DNA of 64,000 nucleotides, taken from a virus. Under the pieces are notes generated by a model, which was not told where the DNA came from, ran no database searches, and saw only the letters and a list, made by a program, of their open reading frames with translations. Shown piece after piece: positions 1 through 7,231 of this stretch. How positions within the stretch are numbered: the stretch's first letter is position 1; every line of letters begins with the position of its first letter. A program made the position numbers and the translations under genes. The DNA lies in IMG/VR virus record IMGVR_UViG_3300027509_000013, positions 62,001-126,000 of that record; one strand, 5' to 3'.

Positions 1-777
1 AATTGTGAGTGCTGCTACTTGTTTATCTGTGCATAGATCGTGACAGTCTTCTTGTGGTTCATCCAATGGTATCTTACAGTTTACATCTTGACCACTGATT
101 TTGAGCATTTCTCTTTGACCTTTAAGAATCTCAAACTTATGCGTACTATCACTAAATTTAGATATCTCTCTAATTCCTGCATCTACTGATACATCAAAGT
201 CATCACAACCGATGTAAGTAGAAACGATTGCAGTTGAGTCAATATTGGTAGCCATTATTTCCAATGTACCGTTTGTGGCTTTAAATCTGAAGTCGTCTAG
301 AGTTGATATAACTGAGTTAACAGATCTTGCAGTATTTACTTTATCGAGCATATCCGCTAAGACCTTCATTTCAAGCTTAAAACTTGCACCCTTGGTTGTA
401 CTAGCTTTTTTCTTTTTGTTCTGTTGTACTGGCTTTACTGACTCCACAGAGTCAGTTTGAGAGTTGTCTTTTGTAGATTTCACCACATCCGCGGCAGCCC
501 CTTTAGTTGTTGACTTCTGCTTAGATTTCTGCTTCTCTACTACTAACGATTCTACATAAGAAGAATAAGACTCTTCTGTTAGTAGTTCTTCTCCTACATT
601 TACATAAAAAACTTTACCTCTCTCACTAAGCAAATAAGCATCTGGAAACATCTCCAATACTACTTCTTTACCAATACCTTTAGTAGATAACTTCACTCTA
701 CCCTTAATCGGTTCTACTTTACTCTTCTGTAGTATCTTCTTACCCTCTACTACATTACTAATGTTAATTGAATTCAT
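1..777 (-). CDS. DnaN-like sliding clamp, N-terminal part (cut by window edge)
   Basis: Reading leftward from ATG at 777, the frame stays open to base 1 (259 codons). Residues about 131-259 read like domain 1 of a bacterial beta clamp: a helix with LADMLDKVNTAR, then strands around FRFKATNGTLEIMATNID, then an IREISKFSDS segment, and MLKISGQD before a strand ending CKIPL. A clamp would tether a DNA polymerase to the template. The first 75 residues are a separate small domain (VKLSTKGIGKEV, EMFPDAYLLSERGKVFYV), followed by a Lys/Ser/Thr-rich linker (80-130), which ordinary clamps lack. The start is preceded by the shared AT-rich leader at 783-812. The clamp call rests on fold-level pattern only; the C-terminal two domains would lie outside the window. 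Confidence 0.6.
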   Translation of the reverse strand, partial: MNSINISNVVEGKKILQKSKVEPIKGRVKLSTKGIGKEVVLEMFPDAYLLSERGKVFYVNVGEELLTEESYSSYVESLVVEKQKSKQKSTTKGAAADVVKSTKDNSQTDSVESVKPVQQNKKKKASTTKGASFKLEMKVLADMLDKVNTARSVNSVISTLDDFRFKATNGTLEIMATNIDSTAIVSTYIGCDDFDVSVDAGIREISKFSDSTHKFEILKGQREMLKISGQDVNCKIPLDEPQEDCHDLCTDKQVAALTI

Positions 778-782
778 AACTT

Positions 783-812
783 AAAATTTGATTTGATTTA
801 AAATGGTTTATA
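783..812 (-). promoter_or_regulatory. Shared AT-rich leader element
   Basis: Upstream of the clamp gene the plus strand reads TTTGATTTGATTTAAAATGG followed by TTTA. Close copies precede the genes starting at 5411, 5762 and 7110, and looser ones those at 4361 and 6214. On the mRNA sense strand it is an A-rich leader with AAATCAAATCAAA, likely a translation or stability element because Shine-Dalgarno sites are absent here. Confidence 0.5.
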
Positions 813-832
813 ATTAAAATTCCTATTCTTTA

Positions 833-1201
833 CTATTCTATACTAAACAGTCTCCATCGACTATATTCAGTTTCATATATAAATACTCCTATCATCTCAT
901 TCATCTTATAGAAGTACATTATCTCTTCTGAGTGTAAATCCCTCAACACCCAGTAACTTGTATAAATGATGCCCTCAGCATCATTTTCATCTTCATACAA
1001 TTGTATTTGATTCCTTTTATTTATGATCCCTAAAAAATCATAATTGTCATTCACCACATAATCTACACCAGTTAATGAATATACATATACCTCTCCGTTC
1101 ATCTGAGCATTACACCTAACACACCAAAAACCTATTAACATCATCACTAAAAAAAATGTCAATAATCTTATCTCTTCTACCTTCTTCTCTCTATTACTCA
1201 T
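833..1201 (-). CDS. Small membrane-anchored or exported protein, unknown function
   Basis: 122 residues. A charged N-terminus (about 12 residues) is followed by a hydrophobic segment (residues 13-32, LLTFFLVMMLIGFWCV), which could be a signal peptide or single membrane anchor; a cysteine at about 30 is a possible but poor lipobox. The rest is acidic and Tyr-rich (SLTGVDYVV, EIMYFYKMNEM) with predicted strand character. It follows the 1209-1514 gene by 7 bases, so the two are probably one leftward transcription unit from the promoter near 1540. Family not recognised. Confidence 0.6.
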   Translation of the reverse strand: MSNREKKVEEIRLLTFFLVMMLIGFWCVRCNAQMNGEVYVYSLTGVDYVVNDNYDFLGIINKRNQIQLYEDENDAEGIIYTSYWVLRDLHSEEIMYFYKMNEMIGVFIYETEYSRWRLFSIE

Positions 1202-1208
1202 ATCTATT

Positions 1209-1514
1209 CTATTTAATGGCTCTATCTACTAAACTTGTAAAATACATCAGCACTCCAACAATCATCGCAAATACATAACATTTCAAATACAATACATCCA
1301 CAATAACTATAATCGCATAAAACACCATCAATATCCAATTCACTCTCCTATCTCTCGGATATCTAAAATGCTTTATCCTATTCAACTCTTTCCACTCCAC
1401 ATGGTCCCTCATCTCGTCTCTCTCCTGAATACTCATCTCTCCCCTTCTCATCCCTCTCTCCGCTATCCACCTATTCTCCCAATCCCTTAAACTCTTTACT
1501 TTCTTTAATCTCAC
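1209..1514 (-). CDS. Small integral membrane protein, unknown
   Basis: 101 residues. The N-terminal half is strongly charged and arginine-rich (RDWENRWIAERGMRRGEM), the C-terminal half has two adjacent hydrophobic helices (about 60-76 and 79-96: ILMVFYAIIVIVDVLYL, then CYVFAMIVGVLMYFTSLV). It probably sits in the host inner membrane with the charged part in the cytoplasm. First gene of a unit that includes 833-1201. Unknown function; membrane proteins of this size in phages are sometimes superinfection or host-takeover factors, which is only a guess here. Confidence 0.6.
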   Translation of the reverse strand: MRLKKVKSLRDWENRWIAERGMRRGEMSIQERDEMRDHVEWKELNRIKHFRYPRDRRVNWILMVFYAIIVIVDVLYLKCYVFAMIVGVLMYFTSLVDRAIK

Positions 1515-1539
1515 TTCCTTTTCTTTAATTTAAACTCTA

Positions 1540-1547
1540 CAAATATA
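1540..1547 (-). promoter_or_regulatory. Predicted Bacteroidota -7 box, leftward
   Basis: Leftward TATATTTG fits TAnnTTTG and lies 26 bases before the ATG at 1514, giving a leader of about 20 bases. A -33 element at the right distance is not clear. It sits in the 198-base gap 1515-1712, where I see no gene. Confidence 0.5.
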
Positions 1548-1712
1548 AATAAAATTTTTTTTGTAATACCTCCAATCTCTTATCAATCGCGGTTCTCTCA
1601 GCCGTTTTTAGCACTTTTTTAACTCTTTTAACATCAAATATTTTTGTCGACAAAGGTTGTTTTGCTCAATGTTTACGGGTGTTCAGCGATTTTTTGAGAT
1701 AAAAAATGAAGG

Positions 1713-2174
1713 TTATAAAATGTTAGTAGTTAATTTAGAATTATTAATAACATTTCTTTCTTTTTTTGATCGTGCATAGAATGAATCTAGTGTAAGATTT
1801 TTGAATTTGGCTTTAAAAAGATTTTCTAAAAATTGAGTAGATTGATAGAGGACATATTGAGTTAGATCAAGATTGACTTCACTTATGGAGTAATAGATAT
1901 GTTTGTGTTGTCGTCGAGAGTTGACGATTCCAAGTAGTTTGAGTCTATTAAGTTTCTGCGAGACGTTAGATTGTGTATCTCTAATAGTGGTGTAGATGGT
2001 AGTGACATCGATATCAGGTTTTTCCTTTAGGAGTTGAATTATTTTGTATCCAGTATTGGTAGGATTATAGATATAACCGTTTAGTTCTTTGATAATGGAT
2101 GCAGCCTTATCGTGTTTAGTGATAGGGAAAGATCGTTGTTTTTTGATTTGGTTTAGTTTTTTAGGTTTAGGCAT
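1713..2174 (-). CDS. ArsR-type winged-helix regulator
   Basis: 153 residues. Residues about 35-110 have the ArsR winged-helix layout: a helix with GYKIIQLLKEKPDIDV, then a recognition helix in DTQSNVSQKLNRLKLLGIV and a wing RRQHKHIYYSIS. The N-terminus is very basic (KPKKLNQIKKQR), the C-terminus (116-153) adds a helix rich in Phe and Lys. No Cys metal-binding pair is visible, so it is probably not a metal sensor. It overlaps the 3' end of the preceding gene by 8 bases, suggesting one operon. It is the only clear DNA-binding regulator of the leftward small-gene block. Confidence 0.7.
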   Translation of the reverse strand: MPKPKKLNQIKKQRSFPITKHDKAASIIKELNGYIYNPTNTGYKIIQLLKEKPDIDVTTIYTTIRDTQSNVSQKLNRLKLLGIVNSRRQHKHIYYSISEVNLDLTQYVLYQSTQFLENLFKAKFKNLTLDSFYARSKKERNVINNSKLTTNIL

Positions 2175-2412
2175 GAGTTTTGTTTTTAGAGGTTAGATAT
2201 TCTTTTCTAGCTTTATCAAATATGGTACTGGCGTTTGTTCCTTCGGGGTGTCTTACGGTTATGTAGTAAGAAATAGGAGTATCTAATGAGGATTCAATTA
2301 CTTGTGTTTCCTCATTGCTTTTGAAGTGCTTAATGTAGACCTTATGAGAGTGGTTGTTGAATAGTTCTAACATATTGTTAGGTGTTATTCTTCTTCTTAT
2401 AGTTGTGTGCAT
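2167..2412 (-). CDS. Small unknown protein
   Basis: 81 residues, basic, with a central strand-rich part (VYIKHFKSNEETQVIESS, ISYYITVRH) and a charged C-terminal helix. The stop overlaps the start of the ArsR gene by 8 bases and the start lies 4 bases after the 2417-2722 gene, so the three are likely cotranscribed. Not recognised. Confidence 0.55.
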   Translation of the reverse strand: MHTTIRRRITPNNMLELFNNHSHKVYIKHFKSNEETQVIESSLDTPISYYITVRHPEGTNASTIFDKARKEYLTSKNKTHA

Positions 2413-2416
2413 GGTA

Positions 2417-2722
2417 TTAAGAGTTTTGGTTGTTATGAAAAAGGATTAAGTTGTCTTCAAATGACATGTTATCAAAGTCTAATGTATTTCTTTCGTACTG
2501 GTATTTAATTAGGCTTAGTTCTGTTCCTTTGTTTATCGCGCAATGAATAAAAGCATTAACTATGTGGACGTTATAGTTCTTATGAGTAGGCTCTATTAAG
2601 TCTTCTATATTTTTGTGTCTGTATAGGCTTCTTATATTTAGAGGTATATCATTTCCTTTAAAGTAATTATTTAGGTATTTTCTTTTTACTATGTATACCA
2701 TGATATTTTCTAATGTATTCAT
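2417..2722 (-). CDS. Small unknown protein
   Basis: 101 residues, rich in Asn, Ile and Tyr and probably helical (NTLENIMVYIVKRKYLNNYF; HIVNAFIHCAINKGTELSLI). No motif identified. It heads a three-gene set with 2167-2412 and the ArsR gene; the 69-base gap upstream holds no clear promoter. Confidence 0.55.
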   Translation of the reverse strand: MNTLENIMVYIVKRKYLNNYFKGNDIPLNIRSLYRHKNIEDLIEPTHKNYNVHIVNAFIHCAINKGTELSLIKYQYERNTLDFDNMSFEDNLILFHNNQNS

Positions 2723-2791
2723 TTTTGATTTAGTTTGTAGGCTTCGCTAATATTCCTTTGGTGCTTCGCCCAGGTTAGGTGATAGTTTGAT

Positions 2792-3394
2792 TTAAGATTC
2801 TAATTCATTTGAGTAATCCCAAATAACATTGAAAGAGATAGAGCAATTTTCACATTTATGTAATGATCGTTCGTGTCCTTCTTTGGTGTTCTTCTTCCAT
2901 TTACGGAATTCAATAGAGTTAAAATGATTTCGGGGATCGTCTACTCCTTGTGTCTCCCAGTTATCACATGATGGACATTGAATTTGTATATCTGTCTTGT
3001 TACTTCTGATTGTAGTTGAGAGTCGTTTACCTTCCTTTAGTAGTTGTTTTACTTCTTCCTTTTTTTGATTGTCAATAGCTAAGTTATATTTATCAAAAAA
3101 TTCTTGTAGTTCGTCTATAATAACGTCAGGAGTTGGTAATTTAAAATCTTCTTTTAGTGTTTGACCTTCCTTGTTTTCTATTTTAACATAGAAGTTATTG
3201 CTTTGTGTTGTTGTAAATGGGATAGTAGTATCTGGACTATAAATTATTACATTAAATCCATCTATTGTATGGCTTACATTCTCACGGCCTGCATTTTCAT
3301 CATGCTTTACACTTCCTTTGATTGTAAAGTGTTGTTTTAACTTGTGGTATACCTCATTGAGGATTAATACTTGGATTGCTTTTGATAGTTTCAT
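2792..3394 (-). CDS. Unknown protein with C-terminal zinc ribbon
   Basis: 200 residues. Residues about 1-110 are mixed alpha/beta without a known motif. Near the C-terminus CPSC (about 139-142) and CENC (about 182-185) form a four-Cys zinc ribbon. Such ribbons bind nucleic acid or stabilise small domains. Its stop-to-start distance to the upstream gene at 3397 is 2 bases, so it is translated from the same message. Function unknown. Confidence 0.6.
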   Translation of the reverse strand: MKLSKAIQVLILNEVYHKLKQHFTIKGSVKHDENAGRENVSHTIDGFNVIIYSPDTTIPFTTTQSNNFYVKIENKEGQTLKEDFKLPTPDVIIDELQEFFDKYNLAIDNQKKEEVKQLLKEGKRLSTTIRSNKTDIQIQCPSCDNWETQGVDDPRNHFNSIEFRKWKKNTKEGHERSLHKCENCSISFNVIWDYSNELES

Positions 3395-3396
3395 AA

Positions 3397-3723
3397 TTAG
3401 AATAGTGTTAATTGATTTTTGATTAAAAATGGTTTGATCTTATTAATTGTGTCTTCGTGTCCGTTTCTTTTAAGGAATCTCAAAGCTTGTTTTCTGTAGT
3501 GTGCATCAGCATCATTGACCGTCGCGAAATAGTTGTCGTGGTCTACGCTAACTGATCCGCATACTCCTGAGCATACACCTTTCTCATTCACTATGAAAGA
3601 TTTTGACGAATAGATCCTGCCTTTATGCTCTATGTACTCGTATCTAAAATAGCTTTTGCCATTGTCGTAAAGAGATACTTCTGTGCATCCCTCTAGGACT
3701 ACACCATGTTCGTTTACTCTCAT
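3397..3723 (-). CDS. Small unknown protein
   Basis: 108 residues with strand-rich N-terminal half (EHGVVLEGCTEVSLYDNG, SYFRYEYIEHKGRIY) and a basic C-terminus. GVCSGVCG (about 50-57) contains a Cys pair. The gene overlaps the preceding one (3720-3959) by 4 bases (ATGA type), a sign of coupled translation. Its 3' end, coding PFLIKNQ, also carries a looser copy of the AT-rich leader used by the next gene. Not recognised. Confidence 0.55.
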   Translation of the reverse strand: MRVNEHGVVLEGCTEVSLYDNGKSYFRYEYIEHKGRIYSSKSFIVNEKGVCSGVCGSVSVDHDNYFATVNDADAHYRKQALRFLKRNGHEDTINKIKPFLIKNQLTLF

Positions 3724-3959
3724 AGTATTTGATTGATTTTTATTGATTCTAATGTGTATTTAATGCTATTTACTTGTTCTACATTGTGATGTTCAAGCAT
3801 TTTGATTGCAGTTTCTAAAGCTTCTTTATTTACTATGTTAGTCATCTTCTCTTTAAAGCATTGTAGAGCCTTATCTTTATTGCTGAATACACCCATTAGA
3901 TAAGAGGTACCATCTGAATAGATTTTTTTCATTACTGTCAAGGTTTCTAAATGTTCCAT
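3720..3959 (-). CDS. Small unknown protein
   Basis: 79 residues, two parts: a strand segment (LETLTVMKKIYSDGTSYLMG) and a helical part with several Lys/Glu pairs. It is in a tight chain with its neighbours (4-base overlap downstream, 2-base gap upstream). Not recognised. Confidence 0.5.
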   Translation of the reverse strand: MEHLETLTVMKKIYSDGTSYLMGVFSNKDKALQCFKEKMTNIVNKEALETAIKMLEHHNVEQVNSIKYTLESIKINQIL

Positions 3960-3961
3960 GA

Positions 3962-4201
3962 TTATAAATTTTCAGTTAGATAAAGTAATGAATCAGTATC
4001 AAATGAGCATCTAGAAAGAACAGTCTTTTTGCTTATCTTCTTAAATCTGTTCTTTGCTCTGTCGAATTCCTTAAAGCCTTTGACTTGCCTTTGCCCTAAG
4101 TTAGGAATCAGATCACTAAAATCTTGCCAAGATTGGAAGATTAAAGAGTCTTTGGTATTGTGAAATTCTACTAAGTAGATGTGTATGCCAGTGTTTAACA
4201 T
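3962..4201 (-). CDS. Small unknown protein
   Basis: 79 residues, N-terminal strands (IHIYLVEFHNTKDSLIFQSW) and a basic C-terminal half (FDRAKNRFKKISKKTVLSR), which could contact nucleic acid. Starts 4 bases after the stop of the 51-residue gene 4206-4361. Not recognised. Confidence 0.5.
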   Translation of the reverse strand: MLNTGIHIYLVEFHNTKDSLIFQSWQDFSDLIPNLGQRQVKGFKEFDRAKNRFKKISKKTVLSRCSFDTDSLLYLTENL

Positions 4202-4205
4202 GATG

Positions 4206-4361
4206 TTATTTTTTAAGTGATTTAATCCAAGATTCGACCTTTCTAACTTGCTTGTTAGTAGCTACTAATTTGGCTTTATTACCTCCAATTTTTTGAAGGG
4301 ATGCGACATCCTTTAAAAGTTCGTCGCGTCTATTATTTAAAATGATGAGATCGTTTGACAT
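4206..4361 (-). CDS. 51-residue unknown protein
   Basis: A short open frame from ATG at 4361 to TAA at 4206, exactly filling the space between two tightly packed genes. The peptide is helical and basic (LNNRRDELLKDVASLQKIGG near the N-terminus, VRKVESWIKSLKK at the end). The fit to its neighbours (4 and 2 bases) is the main support. Function unknown. Confidence 0.5.
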   Translation of the reverse strand: MSNDLIILNNRRDELLKDVASLQKIGGNKAKLVATNKQVRKVESWIKSLKK

Positions 4362-4363
4362 GA

Positions 4364-4750
4364 TTAAAATGATTTAGTTGAATTTTTGATATCCTTAATA
4401 ACTAAGGGTTTTATTTCTTCTAATAACTGGATTTTGGTTTCTTCTGTTAGTATTTCGTTACCCTTGTATCTGTTTACAGAATTGCAGCAACAACAATATA
4501 TCAATTTGCCTTGTGGCATAATTTTAATGTGTGCTTTACTTCGCTTTGATTCGCTGCCCTTTACGATGTCTATTTCTAGCCTTATAAACCATCCTGACCA
4601 CTCAACCCGAAAGTCAAGACCTAACGATTTTAGATAGATGCAGACTTCGTTATATTTTATGTCTCTCTGAAAATTAGCTAATGTGATCGCTTCTTTCTTT
4701 TTGATTTCCTCAGATTTAATCTGAGTTTGTACTTGGTTATAAATATCCAT
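4364..4750 (-). CDS. Unknown protein with Cys cluster
   Basis: 128 residues. Helical N-terminus (VQTQIKSEEIKKKEAITLAN), strands in the middle (LDFRVEWSGWFIRLEIDIV), a CCCC run at about 92-95 (KLIYCCCCNSV) and a helical acidic C-terminus. The four adjacent cysteines are unusual and could be redox or metal related, but no family is recognised. Confidence 0.55.
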   Translation of the reverse strand: MDIYNQVQTQIKSEEIKKKEAITLANFQRDIKYNEVCIYLKSLGLDFRVEWSGWFIRLEIDIVKGSESKRSKAHIKIMPQGKLIYCCCCNSVNRYKGNEILTEETKIQLLEEIKPLVIKDIKNSTKSF

Positions 4751-4803
4751 TGATTTGTGATTTTATGATTCTAAAAATGTGAAGTTAATAATAAAATTAA
4801 TAT

Positions 4804-4836
4804 GTCGGGCAACAACTGATTAAGAAGTTGCCCGAC
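4804..4836 (-). terminator. Strong hairpin after the 4845-5411 gene
   Basis: GTCGGGCAAC and GTTGCCCGAC form a perfect 10-base stem. In the leftward direction it follows the 4845-5411 stop and is followed by a U-rich but interrupted run (ATATTAATTTTATT). Likely an intrinsic terminator or mRNA 3'-end stabiliser. Confidence 0.6.
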
Positions 4837-4844
4837 TAAATAGA

Positions 4845-5411
4845 TTAAGCCTTTTTAAACGCTTCTGCATCTTCTTTGATCCATCCAATATGCTTAAAGA
4901 GAGGAATCCAATGTTGATTGTAAAAATTATATCCTGCACCTGCTATGAATAGGTAGTTTTCTCCACTCTCGTGATGCTCTATTACTCCAATTCCCATTCT
5001 GTATAAATCATCAGTATCGCAGTACTCCGAATCAGTCCAAAGGTCACTACATCTCCAAATCGTATTCCACATAGGATACCATTCTCTTTCGTCTCTCCAT
5101 TCTTCAAATTCTGACTTCTCAGATACCCACTCAACAAAATCTTCATCCTCTATTGCTGCGTCAATATTTACTGCGTCAAAATCCTCGTCCATTTCTTCCT
5201 CGTAGTCTTGAAGTAATGTTTCGAAGTCCATTCTGTCAAACTCTCTGACTAACTCAGAATTTGAAGGCTGTATTATATCCCAATCTTCGGGATAATTGCC
5301 AAGAGTCTCAAAGTGACTTAACGCGTTAAATTCTCTGTTGAAATAATACTCAGCTTGTGATTTTGCTGAATTAAGATTAATTGTAATTGGCTTTACTTTA
5401 GATTGATTCAT
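4845..5411 (-). CDS. Highly acidic unknown protein
   Basis: 188 residues. Residues about 50-110 are dominated by Asp and Glu (LLQDYEEEMDEDFDAVNI, IEDEDFVEWVSEKSEFEEWR), the remainder is Trp/Tyr rich with a compact C-terminal segment (GIGVIEHHESGENYLFIAG). It has its own AT-rich leader (5412-5455) and a strong 3' hairpin, so it is probably an independent, well expressed unit. Acidic phage proteins of this size sometimes mimic DNA to block host restriction or other DNA-binding proteins; that is an analogy only, as no known family (Ocr, ArdA) is recognised. Confidence 0.6.
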   Translation of the reverse strand: MNQSKVKPITINLNSAKSQAEYYFNREFNALSHFETLGNYPEDWDIIQPSNSELVREFDRMDFETLLQDYEEEMDEDFDAVNIDAAIEDEDFVEWVSEKSEFEEWRDEREWYPMWNTIWRCSDLWTDSEYCDTDDLYRMGIGVIEHHESGENYLFIAGAGYNFYNQHWIPLFKHIGWIKEDAEAFKKA

Positions 5412-5455
5412 AACTTTAATAATTTGATTTGATTTAAATGGTTTGATTTAAAATG
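5412..5455 (-). promoter_or_regulatory. Shared AT-rich leader element
   Basis: Upstream of the acidic-protein gene, TTTGATTTGATTTAAATGG plus a second partial copy. Same element as at 783-812. Confidence 0.5.
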
Positions 5456-5762
5456 TTTGATTTATCCAATAGCGCATGATCGGTTGCTTTTTGTTTTGGA
5501 CTGTCCAATAAATTGTAAGAATATTATCTTTTATTTCGTATTCATCAGACTTTGGGTAATGCATCCAACTATCAATCGTTTTACCCTCTCTTTCTACTTT
5601 ACGTGTAAATGCATTCGTTTGAATGATCCCTATTTTTGCGCTCTCTAAAGTGACCCAATTTCCATTAATAAACCTTTGCGCCTCAATGAATGCGGAATCT
5701 TTTAAAACTCTCTTAAATTGTGCCAATGATTTGAATACTTTCTTTTCGATAACTCTGTTCAT
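5448..5762 (-). CDS. Small unknown protein
   Basis: 104 residues, basic. Helical start (EKKVFKSLAQFKRVLKDSAF), then strands with several aromatic residues (WVTLESAKIGIIQTN, NILTIYWTVQNKKQPIM). Preceded by the shared leader at 5763-5788 and, further upstream, the small-RNA candidate. Not recognised. Confidence 0.55.
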   Translation of the reverse strand: MNRVIEKKVFKSLAQFKRVLKDSAFIEAQRFINGNWVTLESAKIGIIQTNAFTRKVEREGKTIDSWMHYPKSDEYEIKDNILTIYWTVQNKKQPIMRYWINQTF

Positions 5763-5785
5763 GATAATTTGATTTAAAATGGTTT

Positions 5786-5867
5786 AAAAAAAGTGAGTCG
5801 GTCAAAGGTTATATAAATTTCTCAGGTCTATTCTAACAGTACACGACCGACCCACAATACAAATGTA
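5786..5867 (-). ncRNA. Candidate ~69-nt structured small RNA with own promoter and terminator
   Basis: Leftward TACATTTG (5867-5860) fits the -7 box, placing the start about 5855, the first base of an 11-base stem. GTGGGTCGGTC (5855-5845) pairs with GACCGACTCAC (5803-5793) with one mismatch, enclosing 41 bases, and is followed directly by seven U (5792-5786). So the predicted transcript is a single closed stem-loop ending in an intrinsic terminator. No open frame of note lies inside. The alternative is an attenuator in the leader of 5448-5762. Confidence 0.6.
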
Positions 5868-5902
5868 ATATAAATTCTACAATTAATATGACATTAAAGG
5901 TT

Positions 5903-6214
5903 TTATTCTTCCAATTTGCGAAGAATTAATTTCAATACTTGTTCCTTGTCTAGATTCCATATTCTAAAACGTCTACTTCCTAATTTGGTCGCGCCTGCTC
6001 TTCTCTGGAGTTGCACCCTTGTAACTGTAGGCATTTCAAATACTTTTGCCTTTACGGTTTTTTCTGCTCCTACTGACTCAATAATAAACCTTTGGAGTGC
6101 TTCCAAGTCGGCACTATCAATAGTGATACTTTTACTCGTTTTCTTTCCAATTGATTCGGTTGATAAGATTACGGTTATACATTCTATTCCGTTCCTTTCC
6201 TTCTTTAACTTCAT
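5903..6214 (-). CDS. Small basic unknown protein
   Basis: 103 residues. Strand-helix start (ECITVILSTESIGKKTSKSI; ADLEALQRFIIESVGAEK), then a very basic C-terminal half (VQLQRRAGATKLGSRRFRIW), ending in a leucine-rich helix. The basic tail suggests nucleic-acid or ribosome contact, unproven. Not recognised. Confidence 0.55.
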   Translation of the reverse strand: MKLKKERNGIECITVILSTESIGKKTSKSITIDSADLEALQRFIIESVGAEKTVKAKVFEMPTVTRVQLQRRAGATKLGSRRFRIWNLDKEQVLKLILRKLEE

Positions 6215-6262
6215 AATAATTTTATTTTTTTGATTTTTAATAACTGGTTTGATCCTTGGATT

Positions 6263-6493
6263 TTATCCAAAAATGAAATTTACTTTTCTAAGATTCTTCA
6301 TTGAATTCTGTAGGAACATAAGACTCTGATATGTCTTTTGTAGTTCATCCTGAGAGACTTCTTCGTCTCTAATTATTGATTTTTGAGTCATCAATATATC
6401 TAGATACTTATCAAATGTCTTATCACAGTCATGCGTGTAAAAATCATTTAATAGCGTGTGAATTGCTCGTAGTACTTGGTCTTGTGTCTTCAT
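6263..6493 (-). CDS. Small helical unknown protein
   Basis: 76 residues, almost entirely predicted helix (VLRAIHTLLNDFYTHDCDK, DELQKTYQSLMFLQNSMKNL). Starts 4 bases after the gene at 6497. Not recognised. Confidence 0.55.
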   Translation of the reverse strand: MKTQDQVLRAIHTLLNDFYTHDCDKTFDKYLDILMTQKSIIRDEEVSQDELQKTYQSLMFLQNSMKNLRKVNFIFG

Positions 6494-6496
6494 GGT

Positions 6497-6721
6497 TTAA
6501 AAATGATTTTTGATTAAGAATTTATTTAATGCGCTTAACATTTGAACCCTCGCAGCTAGTGGCGAAAGTACATTATATGGGTCTACATCTTTGACAAAAT
6601 AATTCCAAATCTCTTGGAAGTCTTCGCCTGAAGACTTAACATAGTTGTTCAATCTGTTTACACAACTTTTATTGTAGTCTGATAAGTTGTCAATGATGTG
6701 CTGCAAGTGGTTATCTAACAT
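6497..6721 (-). CDS. Small helical unknown protein
   Basis: 74 residues, helical (LQHIIDNLSDYNKSCVNRLN; LAARVQMLSALNKFLIKN). Its last codons overlap a loose copy of the leader element serving the next gene; both this gene and 3397-3723 end near FLIKN for that reason. Not recognised. Confidence 0.5.
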   Translation of the reverse strand: MLDNHLQHIIDNLSDYNKSCVNRLNNYVKSSGEDFQEIWNYFVKDVDPYNVLSPLAARVQMLSALNKFLIKNHF

Positions 6722-6751
6722 GGTAATTTTTCATTTAATGGTGTGAAAATT

Positions 6752-6781
6752 GGCGAACGTCTTAGTCTGGTGAAGGTCGCC
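6752..6781 (-). terminator. Hairpin after the 6793-7110 gene
   Basis: GGCGACC pairs with GTTCGCC (one mismatch) leftward, followed by AATTTT. A weak intrinsic terminator candidate between 6793-7110 and 6497-6721. Confidence 0.4.
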
Positions 6782-6792
6782 TAAATGATTAT

Positions 6793-7110
6793 CTACAATT
6801 CTTTAGCATAAGATAAAAACAACTCCATCTCATGCTCTTTATCTTCTTCAGATAGACTATTCCAGTCATTAATTGATTCGGCTAAAACTTCTGTTATACT
6901 TTCATCTCCATCATAAACAATAGGATAGCCTCCGCTATTTGTCACATTTATGTACGAAATAAAAACATTCGATGTAGACCAGTAATCTAATAGGTAAACT
7001 TTTAATTGATTTCTTTTAGTCCTCAATTGAGAAACTGTAAAGTAAGTATTTTCTAAAATAGCTTCAATAAATTGTGCCGTCGTTGGTTTGTTTATTTGAT
7101 AAAAGTCCAT
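6793..7110 (-). CDS. Small acidic unknown protein
   Basis: 105 residues; helical N-terminus (KPTTAQFIEAILENTYFTV), central strands (LKVYLLDYWSTSNVFISYIN) and an acidic helical C-terminus (LSEEDKEHEMELFLSY). It is the first gene of the leftward small-gene block, with a promoter at 7153-7183 and the shared leader at 7111-7145. Not recognised. Confidence 0.6.
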   Translation of the reverse strand: MDFYQINKPTTAQFIEAILENTYFTVSQLRTKRNQLKVYLLDYWSTSNVFISYINVTNSGGYPIVYDGDESITEVLAESINDWNSLSEEDKEHEMELFLSYAKEL

Positions 7111-7152
7111 AACTTAAATTTTGATTTTGATATAAATGGTTAAACAATAATT

Positions 7153-7183
7153 CAAAGGTAATACAATTATTTGAATTATTCAA
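7153..7183 (-). promoter_or_regulatory. Predicted leftward promoter for the early small-gene block
   Basis: Leftward TTG (7183-7181), 20 bases, then TACCTTTG (7160-7153), matching the Bacteroidota housekeeping pattern. The start would be near 7148, giving a 38-base leader to ATG at 7110. Confidence 0.6.
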
Positions 7184-7231
7184 GTATTGGAATAAATAGG
7201 GATTAATATTTTTACTTATCACTATCAATTC

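Noticed and set aside
245-460. Rightward frame in the clamp gene
   Set aside because: Antisense to a well-formed clamp-like reading frame; composition is a shadow.
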